A stretch of DNA of 64,000 bases, taken from assembly GCF_030209755.1 (NCBI RefSeq), contig NZ_JARVRH010000003.1, positions 1-64,000 on the forward strand, in the 5' to 3' direction. The notes beneath the pieces are model-generated. The model ran no database searches. It saw nothing but the letters and a program-made list of their open reading frames with translations, and was not told the origin of the DNA. Shown here in pieces: positions 17,585 to 26,846 of the stretch. Positions within the stretch are counted from its first letter, which is position 1, and each line of letters starts with the position of its first letter. Origin of the DNA: Arthrobacter sp. efr-133-TYG-118 (lineage in GTDB: Bacteria > Actinomycetota > Actinomycetes > Actinomycetales > Micrococcaceae). Both the position numbers and the translations under genes were made by a program.

Positions 17585-19125
17585 GCATGTCCACTGCTGC
17601 CGTAGCGCATCCGGAGTTCGTGGACTTCGACCCCGAGCGTGCCACACGCAGGGTCATTCGCCCGCGCGGCCAGTCCTTGCTCTCCAGGCTCAACGAGCTG
17701 TACATCCAGTTCCTGACGTTCGGCGTCGGCCTGATCTACGCGACAGGCCTCCTCAACGGCCTCACTGCCGCAGCAGAGCACGGCTTCGGCGGCCACCTGA
17801 TTTCGGCCAGCTACGGTGTCGTCCCTGTTGAATATGGTCTAGTGGCCGGGTTCGGGCTCTTGGGTCTGGCGGCCTTTTGGGTGTCGGCCAGGCTCGGGCC
17901 GCTGGCTATCACGGCGAATCAGCGGCACTGGTGGTACTCGCTTGCTATCAACCGCGAACCCCTTCTAGCCCGGGGCCTGCGACGGGCAGTCTGGGCTTCC
18001 GCCGTCGTCGGGGCCCTCACCACGATTCCAGTAGCAGTCATCAGCGGCTCGGACGCGGTGGTCTTCGCCGGGCGGGTCCTGGCCGGAGCACTGACCGGCG
18101 CGGCTATTCTCGCGCTGGCCGCGTTCGCCCAGACGCGGATGGCAGCATCTGCCCGGCCCCAGAGGCCGGCCCTGCGTCCGGCTCGACAGCAAGGCCGGGC
18201 AACCTCGTGGCTCCTGGCGACTGCTTCGGGGGCACTCGGCGCGATGCTGTTCGGGACGCTGCAGGGCAACTGGATCTTCGCCGTCGCCCCTGCTGGCGCC
18301 TTGATTGCCGCGGCGCTCGGCATGCGAAACAAGCTCTCCAGCGTCCGCACGACATCGCTGCTCAAGGCAGGATCCGCGAGGGGACATGTCCAGGCTGCGC
18401 TGACACTCATGGACACCGGAGAGCTCAGCGCCTCGCTTTCCAGCGGCGGCAAGCGGAGCCGGGTGAAGCTCCCGGGCACGCCCCGCACCGCAGCGGGCGC
18501 ACTCTTCCATGCGGAGGCAACCGTGCTCGCCCGACAACCCGGCCGGCTGTGGCGCTGGGGCCTGGGTCTCGCTGTCGTCCCCTTGACCGGGCTGGTCCGG
18601 ACGTTCGATTCACCGATCATCCTGCTTCCCGTACTGCTGGCCGCTGCGATCTTCTCTTCCACAGCGGCGGCCGGTCCCCTTTGGCAGTTGCGCATGGCCC
18701 CCAGCCTCGATGCCCTTCTCCCGATTTCCAGGACGGCCTCGCGCTGGGTCCACGTCGCGCTGCCGGTCATGCTGATGGGGTTGTGGACGACGGCGGCTGC
18801 CGGATTCTTCGTGCTGGCTGGCGGCTTCCGGGTGGAGCTCCTCGTCCTGGGCGCGGCGGCGGGCGGCGGTTTGGGCGCGGGAATGCTGCGGCGAGCCTTC
18901 CGCCAGCAGGAAGACCTGACCAAGCTGGTGTACTTGATGCAGCTTGGACGGAGCGGACCCGCCATGCTGGGAACCCGGATCCGGGGCTACGTGCTGAGCC
19001 TCTTCGCCTTGGTGCCCCTGGCTTTGGGCATGCTGTTCAACGCCCCCGAACTGCTGGTGGTACCCGCCGTCGTGCTCAATGTGGTGCTCCTGGTGATCGG
19101 CGTGACGATGGCGGACCGCCCCTGA
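17581..19125 (+). CDS. Polytopic membrane protein, partner of the ABC ATPase (DUF6297-like)
   Basis: A 514-residue protein with roughly ten to twelve hydrophobic segments, beginning with a GTG that overlaps the ATPase stop (GTGA). A charged 45-residue leader (DPERATRRVIRPRGQSLL) precedes the first helix. The layout matches actinobacterial DUF6297-type proteins that pair with an ABC ATPase; the family name is from recall and unconfirmed. Between about residues 255 and 310 lies a soluble loop. It probably forms the translocation pathway of an exporter. An alternative ATG two codons downstream is possible. Confidence 0.75.
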   Translation: MSMSTAAVAHPEFVDFDPERATRRVIRPRGQSLLSRLNELYIQFLTFGVGLIYATGLLNGLTAAAEHGFGGHLISASYGVVPVEYGLVAGFGLLGLAAFWVSARLGPLAITANQRHWWYSLAINREPLLARGLRRAVWASAVVGALTTIPVAVISGSDAVVFAGRVLAGALTGAAILALAAFAQTRMAASARPQRPALRPARQQGRATSWLLATASGALGAMLFGTLQGNWIFAVAPAGALIAAALGMRNKLSSVRTTSLLKAGSARGHVQAALTLMDTGELSASLSSGGKRSRVKLPGTPRTAAGALFHAEATVLARQPGRLWRWGLGLAVVPLTGLVRTFDSPIILLPVLLAAAIFSSTAAAGPLWQLRMAPSLDALLPISRTASRWVHVALPVMLMGLWTTAAAGFFVLAGGFRVELLVLGAAAGGGLGAGMLRRAFRQQEDLTKLVYLMQLGRSGPAMLGTRIRGYVLSLFALVPLALGMLFNAPELLVVPAVVLNVVLLVIGVTMADRP

Positions 19126-19140
19126 GGTCTCCCGGATCGC

Positions 19141-19172
19141 GAGCTCGCCGGAACGGTGCCGGCTCGCCGGAG
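19141..19172 (+). repeat. Left copy of a 32-bp inverted repeat flanking the AbiEi-like gene
   Basis: This 32-mer starts GAGCTCGCCGGAACGGTGCC and matches the reverse complement of 20269-20300 with one mismatch. Its first 15 bases also pair with 19192-19206 (14 of 15), giving a local hairpin that can end transcription between the convergent genes. Confidence 0.8.
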
Positions 19173-19242
19173 CCTTTCGGCGACCGGGGCGCGTTCCGGC
19201 GATCTCGACGGCGGGCGCGGCTTGGCGGCCGACGGCGGCAGG

Positions 19243-20171
19243 CTAACGACGGAGGGCGTTCAGTATCCGGCTCTTGAATTCCTGCTCGCGAAAGAGGTGC
19301 TTCCACTCCACGCGGACGAAGCGCCAACCGTCCTCGCTAAGGGCCTTCTCCCGGCGCCGCTCCTGGAAAATCACCTCGGCTGTTGGCTTGAAATCGAAGT
19401 ACTTGATCTCGCCATCGAATTCCAAAGCGACCTTTGCCTGCCGCCAGGCAAAGTCGAGCCGATGCCGACCTGCCCGGCTCTGCACCTCAACCTGCGGTTC
19501 AGGCATCGGCAACTTCAGCCGCGAGATGAGTTCTCGGCACAAGGTTTCGCCGGCCGACTCGGATCGTGCATCAGCGTTGACGAGGGCCTTTCGAAGGTTC
19601 CTGACACCGCGTCGGCCATCCAACGCGTCGGCCATGGCCTGCAAAACCGCACGATCAGCGCCAAGCCTGAGTCCGTGGTCCATGAGCACCAGCGCCTGCT
19701 TGTAGCTGAGTAGCATGGCGCAATCCACCACTGTCCGCTCCAAGGACGTGACCCGCAAGTTCCCGATTGTCACAACGTCCCTCTCATCGAAAGGCCTGGT
19801 GTGACCGCGGACTCCTTGCCAAGGCGCTCGCTGGACGGCCGGACCCGCAGCAGTATGTGGATGACGTCGTCGACATTCCAGAGGAAGAGGCGGTGCAGCC
19901 GCGCCGCCGAGGTGTGGCTGTATACGAAGTCTCCCGCCGACGTCGTGAGCGTTCCATGCGCATGCGCGTAGATTCGTTGGGTGCTTCGGAGCCAAGCGGA
20001 TTGCTTCTCCCAGAGCGCGGCCCGGATATAGCAGCCGTACCGTAGCCGGACAAGCTTGCCGCGACGCACCAAGAGCTGGATTGCACGGGAATTGAGCCCG
20101 TGCGCGTGGAGTTGATCGGTGCGCCAAAGGTTGCCCTTTTCCGGGGGCGAAGGTGGCTGGGAACGCGTCAT
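19243..20171 (-). pseudogene. Frameshifted AbiEi-antitoxin/DUF559 endonuclease-like gene
   Basis: Two frames join into one familiar protein of about 308 residues. The first (20171 down to about 19810) encodes an AbiEi-type winged-helix N-terminus: LWRTDQLHAHGLNSRAIQLL, LVRLRYGCYIRAA, and a histidine-rich YSHTSAARLHRLFLW. The second (about 19820 down to 19243) continues with VRGHTRPFDERDVVTIGNLR, TSLERTVVDCAML and a DUF559/Vsr-like nuclease fold (RHRLDFAWRQAKVALEFDGE, then WRFVRVEWKHLF). The switch lies near 19800-19830 and corresponds to loss of one base. It could be a real mutation or a sequence error. Intact relatives are common, poorly characterised actinobacterial proteins related to abortive-infection antitoxins. 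Inverted 32-bp repeats flank it. Confidence 0.8.
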
Positions 20172-20243
20172 TGATCCAGCCTCGCTGGAGGCCGTGGCCC
20201 GCGGAAGCCACCTGCTCGCCTATGTGGAAAACGTGGGGTCGCT

Positions 20244-20291
20244 GGAACGGTGCCGGTTCGCCCGAAGACTCCGGCGAACCGGCACCGTTCC
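20244..20291 (-). terminator. Perfect 19-bp hairpin downstream of tgt
   Basis: GGAACGGTGCCGGTTCGCC (20244-20262) pairs perfectly with 20273-20291 around a 10-base loop. It lies 40 bases past the tgt stop and 73 bases before the AbiEi-like gene, both on the minus strand, so it is a likely tgt terminator. It overlaps the right inverted-repeat copy. Confidence 0.7.
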
Positions 20292-20300
20292 GGCGAGCTC
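20269..20300 (-). repeat. Right copy of the 32-bp inverted repeat
   Basis: Reverse complement of 19141-19172 with 31 of 32 positions equal. With the left copy it brackets the broken AbiEi-like gene over about 1.16 kb. Tandem GAGCTCGGC steps follow at 20296-20315. Confidence 0.8.
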
Positions 20301-20331
20301 GGCGAGCTCGGCGGGCCCGGCGGACGGGAAG

Positions 20332-21708
<1,377 letters not shown>

Positions 21709-22434
21709 TCAGTGCGAATGCACCTCTGTGGGGTAGTTCTCAGCCTTCCAGCCGTCCCAGCGGGAGCGGATCGAGTCGAGGCTGGCGGCACCCAGGTCGT
21801 AGGTCGAAGCGATCACGATAGTGCCGCCGTCGGGCCTCTTCTCCGGAATCACCGGCTGGTCAGCCACAATCAGCAGCCCGTCACCGTGTTCCGCGTAACT
21901 ATGCACGGTGAGGCCCACTTGGTGGTTGCTGCGGAACCAGACCTTGCCGGAGAGGGCCTCGCCCGTGGGGAGCGTGAGCGAGTATTCCTCCCCAGGAGCC
22001 GGGACGTCGGCCAAGCCGAGTTTCTGGATCCCTGAGCCGCTACCGCCGGGCAGGGAGACAAAATGCGTGCGCCGGTGCCCGTGCGGATGCCGTTCCAGGG
22101 CGAACCGGAGTTGGTGCAGGAAGGTCAGCCAGCCTTGGGTGATGTCCTCGTCCCACGCGGCCCATTCGGAATCGTGGTCCAAGGCAGCCCTCGTCACGCG
22201 GACCTCGGTGCCTCCGCTGACCGGGGTGAGTTCGAAGACGTCCCCGCCGTTTACCGTGAGGCTTGTGTGGTCGGGACCCTCGACCACGGCGGTACTGAAG
22301 TAGATTTGGTTGATTTCGTCGCCAAGCTCATCGGCCTCCCAGCCGTGCCATTGAGCCACGAGCGACGGTTCGCGCAGCGAAGTCCAAACTTGCTGCGCGT
22401 CGGCATTAACAACAACGCTCAGATTGTTCGTCAT
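21709..22434 (-). CDS. SRPBCC (START/AHSA1-like) domain protein
   Basis: A 241-residue protein. The first 125 residues follow the SRPBCC pattern: VVVNADAQQVWTSLREPSLV, hydrophobic beta strands, and an amphipathic C-terminal helix WAAWDEDITQGWLTFLHQL. The remaining part (SYAEHGDGLLIVADQPVIP) looks like a second related lobe. AHSA1-like folds bind hydrophobic ligands or Hsp90-like partners, but no function can be assigned. It lies 33 bases upstream of tgt on the same strand. Confidence 0.75.
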   Translation of the reverse strand: MTNNLSVVVNADAQQVWTSLREPSLVAQWHGWEADELGDEINQIYFSTAVVEGPDHTSLTVNGGDVFELTPVSGGTEVRVTRAALDHDSEWAAWDEDITQGWLTFLHQLRFALERHPHGHRRTHFVSLPGGSGSGIQKLGLADVPAPGEEYSLTLPTGEALSGKVWFRSNHQVGLTVHSYAEHGDGLLIVADQPVIPEKRPDGGTIVIASTYDLGAASLDSIRSRWDGWKAENYPTEVHSH

Positions 22435-22495
22435 GGCCCGAATCTACCGCCGCTGGAGCGAACGCGACAGGTCTTGCGGAATCCTCCGATAGCGC

Positions 22496-23557
22496 CTAGG
22501 CCCGCACGGCCTCGAGTTCGTTCGCGATCCGGTGATCGAGTTCACCTACGCCAAGGGTGTTCGAGCCGCCGTGCGAGCGCAGGAACAGCAGGGTTTCGAG
22601 CCGGAGCAGCCGCCATTCACGCTCGGCGTCTCGGTTGCCGTTGTCGATGGAGCGGAAGATTTCCTTGTCGTACAGGTTCGGTTCATTGAGCCCGCGCTGC
22701 CGGACCTTGGCGGCGATCCGGGCCTTGAAAGGGTCTGTCTCCACAGTGTCCGGCGCTTGCAGGAGTTGATCGTAGACTTCCCCGCGTTCCGTTTGGCCGA
22801 GCTCACGGCAAATGAAGCTGGAAAGGGCCAGGGAACGCTCAACGGACATCCACCGGTCGCGGTTTCCGTCGTAGGGGAGCACGTTGAGAATATCGGCCAC
22901 CGCGAGGGCGTGGTCCGGATCCCGCAGCTCGATGAAAAGATCGTGGGCCAGGTCGCTCAGATCCCGCAGGCAGCTTCCCGACTTCGTATTGATGCCCTTC
23001 ACGAGGCGTTCACTCAACACCGCGACGCCGTTCCTGCCGGGGTGCGCTTCGGCAGCGGCGGCCACGACGTCCTCGGGCGAGTCTGTCGGTTCGGGGATCA
23101 GTGCGAGCTGCGCGGGATCCGGCGTCGCCGAGGGCACAAGAGGTCCGCTGACAGTCGGTGCCACCGTGGGCAAAGGAGGTACGACGACGGCGGGAACGGC
23201 TTCTGCGGGCTCGTCGCCGCCGGTGGAGCTGGCGCCGTCCGGGGTACCGCCGTCGGGCTCGCCGCCGGGAATCGGCTCCGCCGCCGGGGCTGGATCTTCC
23301 TCCGCCAGCGTGTCGACGTCGTCGGAAATGACAGCCGCTTCGCCCACCGGAACGCTGGACCCGATCGCGATCCGCACGTTCCCGCCGTCGAGCGTGGTCA
23401 CCAGGATGAGTGCGGGCGCGCCAAAGTCGTCGTGTTGGAGCTCGATGTGCGTGATTTCCTCCGCGGGACCATCCCCGGGGAGGTACAGGTAGTCCCCGAT
23501 TTGCAGGGCCCCAGCCTGCTTTTCACGGTATTGCTGGTCGGCTGGGCTGTGAGTCAT
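22496..23557 (-). CDS. Conserved protein of unknown function (possibly DUF6707)
   Basis: A 353-residue protein in three parts. Residues 1-80 form a small beta-rich domain (GDYLYLPGDGPAEEITHIEL, ALILVTTLDGGNVRIAIG). Residues 80-160 are a Pro/Ala/Gly/Asp-rich disordered linker. Residues 160-353 are helical (VVAAAAEAHPGRNGVAVLSE, LARDLFIEL-like, NREWRLLRLETLLFL) and may be TPR-like. No signal peptide or membrane helix is visible. I recall similar proteins in Arthrobacter as DUF6707, unconfirmed. Confidence 0.65.
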   Translation of the reverse strand: MTHSPADQQYREKQAGALQIGDYLYLPGDGPAEEITHIELQHDDFGAPALILVTTLDGGNVRIAIGSSVPVGEAAVISDDVDTLAEEDPAPAAEPIPGGEPDGGTPDGASSTGGDEPAEAVPAVVVPPLPTVAPTVSGPLVPSATPDPAQLALIPEPTDSPEDVVAAAAEAHPGRNGVAVLSERLVKGINTKSGSCLRDLSDLAHDLFIELRDPDHALAVADILNVLPYDGNRDRWMSVERSLALSSFICRELGQTERGEVYDQLLQAPDTVETDPFKARIAAKVRQRGLNEPNLYDKEIFRSIDNGNRDAEREWRLLRLETLLFLRSHGGSNTLGVGELDHRIANELEAVRA

Positions 23558-23645
23558 CGGAAGTCCTTTGGTTCTCTTGGGGTCCGCCCAACAGTCTATA
23601 AAACCCCACCGAGCAAATCGGGGAGGTGGCTACTGACCGCGCTGG

Positions 23646-24185
23646 CTACTGGCCGACGCCGGCGAAGGCCAAAGCCTGGCGTACCAGATTGCCGCGGCCG
23701 CCGCTGAATTCCTGCTGCACGTCGTCGCTGAGGATTTCCTGCGGAGTCATCCACGTCAGCTCAAGCGCGTCCTGGCGCGGTTCGCACTCGCCTGTCACGG
23801 GGATCACGTAGACAAGGGACACGGCGTGTTGGCGGTCGTCCGTGAAGCCGGTCTGCGACGGCGCCGGGAAGTACTCGGCCACCGTGAACGGCACGGGACT
23901 GACGGGCAACTGGGGGAAGGCCAGCGGCCCGAGGTCCTTTTCCATGTGCCGCAACAGCGCGGCCCGGATGGTTTCGCGGTACAGCACGCGGCCGGACACG
24001 AAGGAGCGGACCATGGTGCCGTCGGCATCGCCCTGCAGCAGGGTTCCTACCTCGTTGACGAATCCGAGCGGATCCAGACGCACGGGAACCGCCTCCACGT
24101 AAACCATGGGGAGGCGGCCGCGGGCTTCGAAGAGGTCTTCATCGGAAAGCCAGCCGGAGTAGGGGTCAGGGGTACGAACACTCAT
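23646..24185 (-). CDS. Nudix-family protein (DUF4916 type)
   Basis: A 179-residue Nudix hydrolase-like protein. A Nudix-box region reads GRVLYRETIRAALLRHMEKDLG, kept in spacing but with the usual REUxEE replaced by RHMEKD; metal binding may be altered. YVEAVPVRLDPLGFVNEVG precedes it and a beta strand AVSLVYVIPVTGECEP follows. Related actinobacterial proteins are annotated DUF4916. The gene starts 43 bases beyond the RraA-like stop and could be the end of that operon. Confidence 0.75.
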   Translation of the reverse strand: MSVRTPDPYSGWLSDEDLFEARGRLPMVYVEAVPVRLDPLGFVNEVGTLLQGDADGTMVRSFVSGRVLYRETIRAALLRHMEKDLGPLAFPQLPVSPVPFTVAEYFPAPSQTGFTDDRQHAVSLVYVIPVTGECEPRQDALELTWMTPQEILSDDVQQEFSGGRGNLVRQALAFAGVGQ

Positions 24186-24228
24186 GGTTAAGTTCTACCC
24201 CATCCGATCGCGTTCCATGCCGTACGAA

Positions 24229-24894
24229 TCAGAGAGCCAGGATTGCGTCGAGCGAATCGCCGGAGGCGATGCGGGCCAGGATTGCCGGTTCGGCAGCATC
24301 CGAGGCTGCGGCCCGGTCCACGACGGCGCTGGCGGCTTCTGCGCTCAGCACCAGAACGCCGTTGCTGTCCGCGAGCACCAAATCACCGGGATTGACTGTG
24401 ACGCCGCCGAAACTGACCGGTACGTTCACGGCAGAACCAGTGCCGTAGACGCGCTTCGTGGTGAGGGACGAGGTACCGCGGGCAAAGACGGGGAGCGCCG
24501 TCTGCCGCAGTTCCAGCAGATCGGTCGCCACACCATCCACGACGACGCCGGCGGCGCCTTGCGCTTTCGCCGCGGCGGCCGTGACGGCCCCCACCGGTGC
24601 ATGGCGGTGGTCGCCGGACATGTCCACCACCAGCACGCTGCCCGGAGTCAGGGCGAGCAGCGCGCGGTTCATGGCGATGGCGTCGTTGTCGACGATCCGG
24701 ACGGTGACGGCGGGGCCGGCGATCTTGACGGCGTCGAACCCGTCCTCCGTCAGCGAGGGGTCCAGCAACGATTGGATGGCCGGATCGACAAATCCGTCCT
24801 CCAGGAAGTGACCGATAGTGGGGTAGCTGACCTCGGCAAGCCGGGCCAACAGGCCTGCCGAGGACAGAAGCTCCGCCGTGGAAGCCTGGCTCAT
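24229..24894 (-). CDS. RraA-like protein (aldolase/decarboxylase family) with altered active site
   Basis: A 221-residue member of the RraA / HMG-CHA aldolase family, starting MSQASTAELLS; its ATG overlaps the ridA stop (ATGA). The core PGSVLVVDMSGDHRHAPVG and GAAGVVVDGVATDLLEL are recognisable. In active aldolases the second motif normally reads DGxVRD, with Arg and Asp needed for substrate and metal; here Thr stands in the Arg place, and the preceding acidic residue of the WGE-type motif is missing. It may have a changed reaction or a regulatory role. It ends the MFS-ridA-rraA operon. Confidence 0.85.
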   Translation of the reverse strand: MSQASTAELLSSAGLLARLAEVSYPTIGHFLEDGFVDPAIQSLLDPSLTEDGFDAVKIAGPAVTVRIVDNDAIAMNRALLALTPGSVLVVDMSGDHRHAPVGAVTAAAAKAQGAAGVVVDGVATDLLELRQTALPVFARGTSSLTTKRVYGTGSAVNVPVSFGGVTVNPGDLVLADSNGVLVLSAEAASAVVDRAAASDAAEPAILARIASGDSLDAILAL

Positions 24895-25331
24895 GCGAGC
24901 ACCGCCACGCACTCAATCTCAAGGGAGACTCCCCAGAGGCTCACGCACACCGAAGTGCGCGCGGGCTTCGCCGAGCCGAAGTACTCCGTGTAGACGCGGT
25001 TGTACTCGTCGAGTTGGTCCTTGCTGGTCAAGTAGGTGTTGACCTTGACCACGTGTGCCAGGCTGGAACCGGCTGCTTCCAATACCGCACGCAGGTTTTC
25101 GATGGTCTGCCGGACTTGCCCTTCGAAGGTCTCCGCTTGGTCATCCAGGCCCGTGATGGCCGGGATCTGTCCGGAGGTGAAGACGAAACCGTTGGCGATG
25201 ACCGCGTGGGAGAAAGGCCCGACGGCGGCCGCCTGGCCAGGGATCTGGGCGAGCCGTGTGATCCCTGTCAGCGAGGTGCTGGGCGGATTCGCGGTGATCT
25301 CGGCCGCGTTAGTCGGTAGGGAATCGCTCAT
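24891..25331 (-). CDS. RidA family (YjgF/Rid) protein
   Basis: A 146-residue Rid protein. After an N-terminal tail of about 20 residues come GPFSHAVIANGFVFTSGQIP, the ETFEGQVRQTIENLRAVLEA helix, HVVKVNTYLT, and PARTSVCVSLWGVSLEIECV, which contains the Arg and Glu of the Rid active site. Rid proteins hydrolyse reactive enamines or imines formed by PLP or amino-acid-oxidising enzymes, releasing ammonia. The MSDSL start at 25331 overlaps the MFS stop (ATGA), and its stop overlaps the RraA-like start, so the three are one operon. This supports catabolism of a nitrogen compound. Confidence 0.92.
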   Translation of the reverse strand: MSDSLPTNAAEITANPPSTSLTGITRLAQIPGQAAAVGPFSHAVIANGFVFTSGQIPAITGLDDQAETFEGQVRQTIENLRAVLEAAGSSLAHVVKVNTYLTSKDQLDEYNRVYTEYFGSAKPARTSVCVSLWGVSLEIECVAVLA

Positions 25332-26686
25332 TTCGCGGCCGCTTCCACTGCATCCACGGGGGCCTCGTCGACGGCGTCGATGTTGCCGTGACGGGTTTCC
25401 GTCAGGACGAACAGCGCAGCCAGGGAGATCAAGGCAGCGGCTGTGATGTACCAGGCAATGGAGGAGCTCTGGTGCGTCAGGCCCAGGAGCCAGGTGGTGA
25501 TGAACGGGGTAGCGGCGCTTCCGAGGAGACCGGAGAGCATGTAGGCCACGGACAATCCCGAGTAGCGGACCTTGGAACCGAAGAGTTCGGCCAGGAACGT
25601 GGCGATAGGACCATAGTTGGCTGCGAAGGCCGTCATCATTCCGAGGTAGGCGACGAACAGCAGGGGTACGGACTTGGTGTCCATGAGCCAGAACATTGGG
25701 AAGGCGAAGAGAGCCTCCGCTGCAACGCCGGCGTAGATGATCGGCTTGCGGCCGTACTTGTCCGAGAGCTTTCCGAAGAAGGGGATGAGCACAAAGCATA
25801 GTGCGCAGGAAGCCAGGACAACCCAGAGCATGAGGCTCTCCGAGTGGCCGAGGTCCTTCTTGCCGTAGGAAACGCCGGAGGCAACCAACAGAGTGAAGGT
25901 GCTGCCGGTAGACAGGGTGGCGATGCCGCCGAGGACAACTTGCTTCCAGTACTTGGCCATGAGGGCGGCAAAGGGCATTTTTGCCTTGGCACCGGCGGTC
26001 TTGACGGCCTGGAATGACGGGGTTTCCTCGATGTGGAGGCGGATGTAGATGCCGACAGCCACCAGCAGGCAGGATGCCAGGAACGGGATGCGCCAACCCC
26101 AGCTGAGCAGCGCGTCCGAGCTGACGGTGGAAGCGACAATGAGGAACGCGACGTTGGCGATCAGGGTGCCAGCAGGAACGCCAACCTGGACGAGGGAGCC
26201 GTAGAAGCCACGGCGGGCGGAGGGAGCATGCTCAACGGTCATGAGTACCGCGCCGCCCCATTCGCCGCCCAATGCCAGGCCTTGGATGACGCGCAGCAAG
26301 AGCAGCAACAGCGGCGCCATGATGCCGATGCTGTTGTAGTCAGGCAGCAAGCCGATGGCGAAAGTTGCCGCGCCCATGGTCAGCAAGGAGATCAGGAGCA
26401 TGGATTTGCGGCCGAGCCGGTCACCGAAGTGGCCAAAGATGATGGCGCCCACCATGCGGGCAATGTAGGCGGAGGCGAAAGTGCCGAAGGCCAGCATGGT
26501 GCCGACGATCGGGTCGAAGCTGGGGAAGAAGATCTTGTTGAACACCAAGGCGGAGGCTGTTCCGAACACGAACAGGTCGTACCACTCGACAGTGGTGCCG
26601 ATGACGCTGGCGAGGGCAATTTTGCGCATCTTGGCCAGGTCAAGCCTGGCTGCGGACGCGGAGGCGGCATTTACCGTTTGGGCCAT
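25328..26686 (-). CDS. MFS transporter, metabolite:H+ symporter (MHS) type
   Basis: A 452-residue 12-helix carrier. MHS-type features: IGTTVEWYDLFVFGTASALV near the first helix, RMVGAIIFGHFGDRLGRK loop, and RVIQGLALGGEWGGAVLMTV (GGEWGG is diagnostic). MHS members import organic acids, betaines or aromatic compounds with protons. The start MAQTVN at 26686 has a GGAG ribosome site; upstream in-frame codons look non-coding. It heads the operon with ridA and the RraA-like gene. Confidence 0.92.
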   Translation of the reverse strand: MAQTVNAASASAARLDLAKMRKIALASVIGTTVEWYDLFVFGTASALVFNKIFFPSFDPIVGTMLAFGTFASAYIARMVGAIIFGHFGDRLGRKSMLLISLLTMGAATFAIGLLPDYNSIGIMAPLLLLLLRVIQGLALGGEWGGAVLMTVEHAPSARRGFYGSLVQVGVPAGTLIANVAFLIVASTVSSDALLSWGWRIPFLASCLLVAVGIYIRLHIEETPSFQAVKTAGAKAKMPFAALMAKYWKQVVLGGIATLSTGSTFTLLVASGVSYGKKDLGHSESLMLWVVLASCALCFVLIPFFGKLSDKYGRKPIIYAGVAAEALFAFPMFWLMDTKSVPLLFVAYLGMMTAFAANYGPIATFLAELFGSKVRYSGLSVAYMLSGLLGSAATPFITTWLLGLTHQSSSIAWYITAAALISLAALFVLTETRHGNIDAVDEAPVDAVEAAAK

Positions 26687-26744
26687 GAGAAGCTCCAGAT
26701 GAGTGTGGGGGCGAGTGCCCGGGTGAGGATGCAGATAACTATCC

Positions 26745-26812
26745 TGTGTTGCGTACCACACTTCAATGGCTGAATTTCCAGCAAAAAACGGCAGAAAATG
26801 TGTGTTCACACA
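26745..26812. promoter_or_regulatory. TGTG/CACA palindromes upstream of the MFS-ridA-rraA operon
   Basis: TGTGTGTTCACACA (26799-26812) is a perfect palindrome around TT, and TGTG (26745-26748) faces CACA (26757-26760) across 8 bases. Both lie between the operon start and the end of the PucR-type gene, so they could be operators for that regulator. Inference from position. Confidence 0.4.
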
Positions 26813-26846
26813 ACGGCCGCTCTCCTCTGTTTGCAGTCGTCAGGCC

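Noticed and set aside
19141..20300. Insertion sequence
   Set aside because: The inverted repeats flank no transposase and no target-site duplication is visible.
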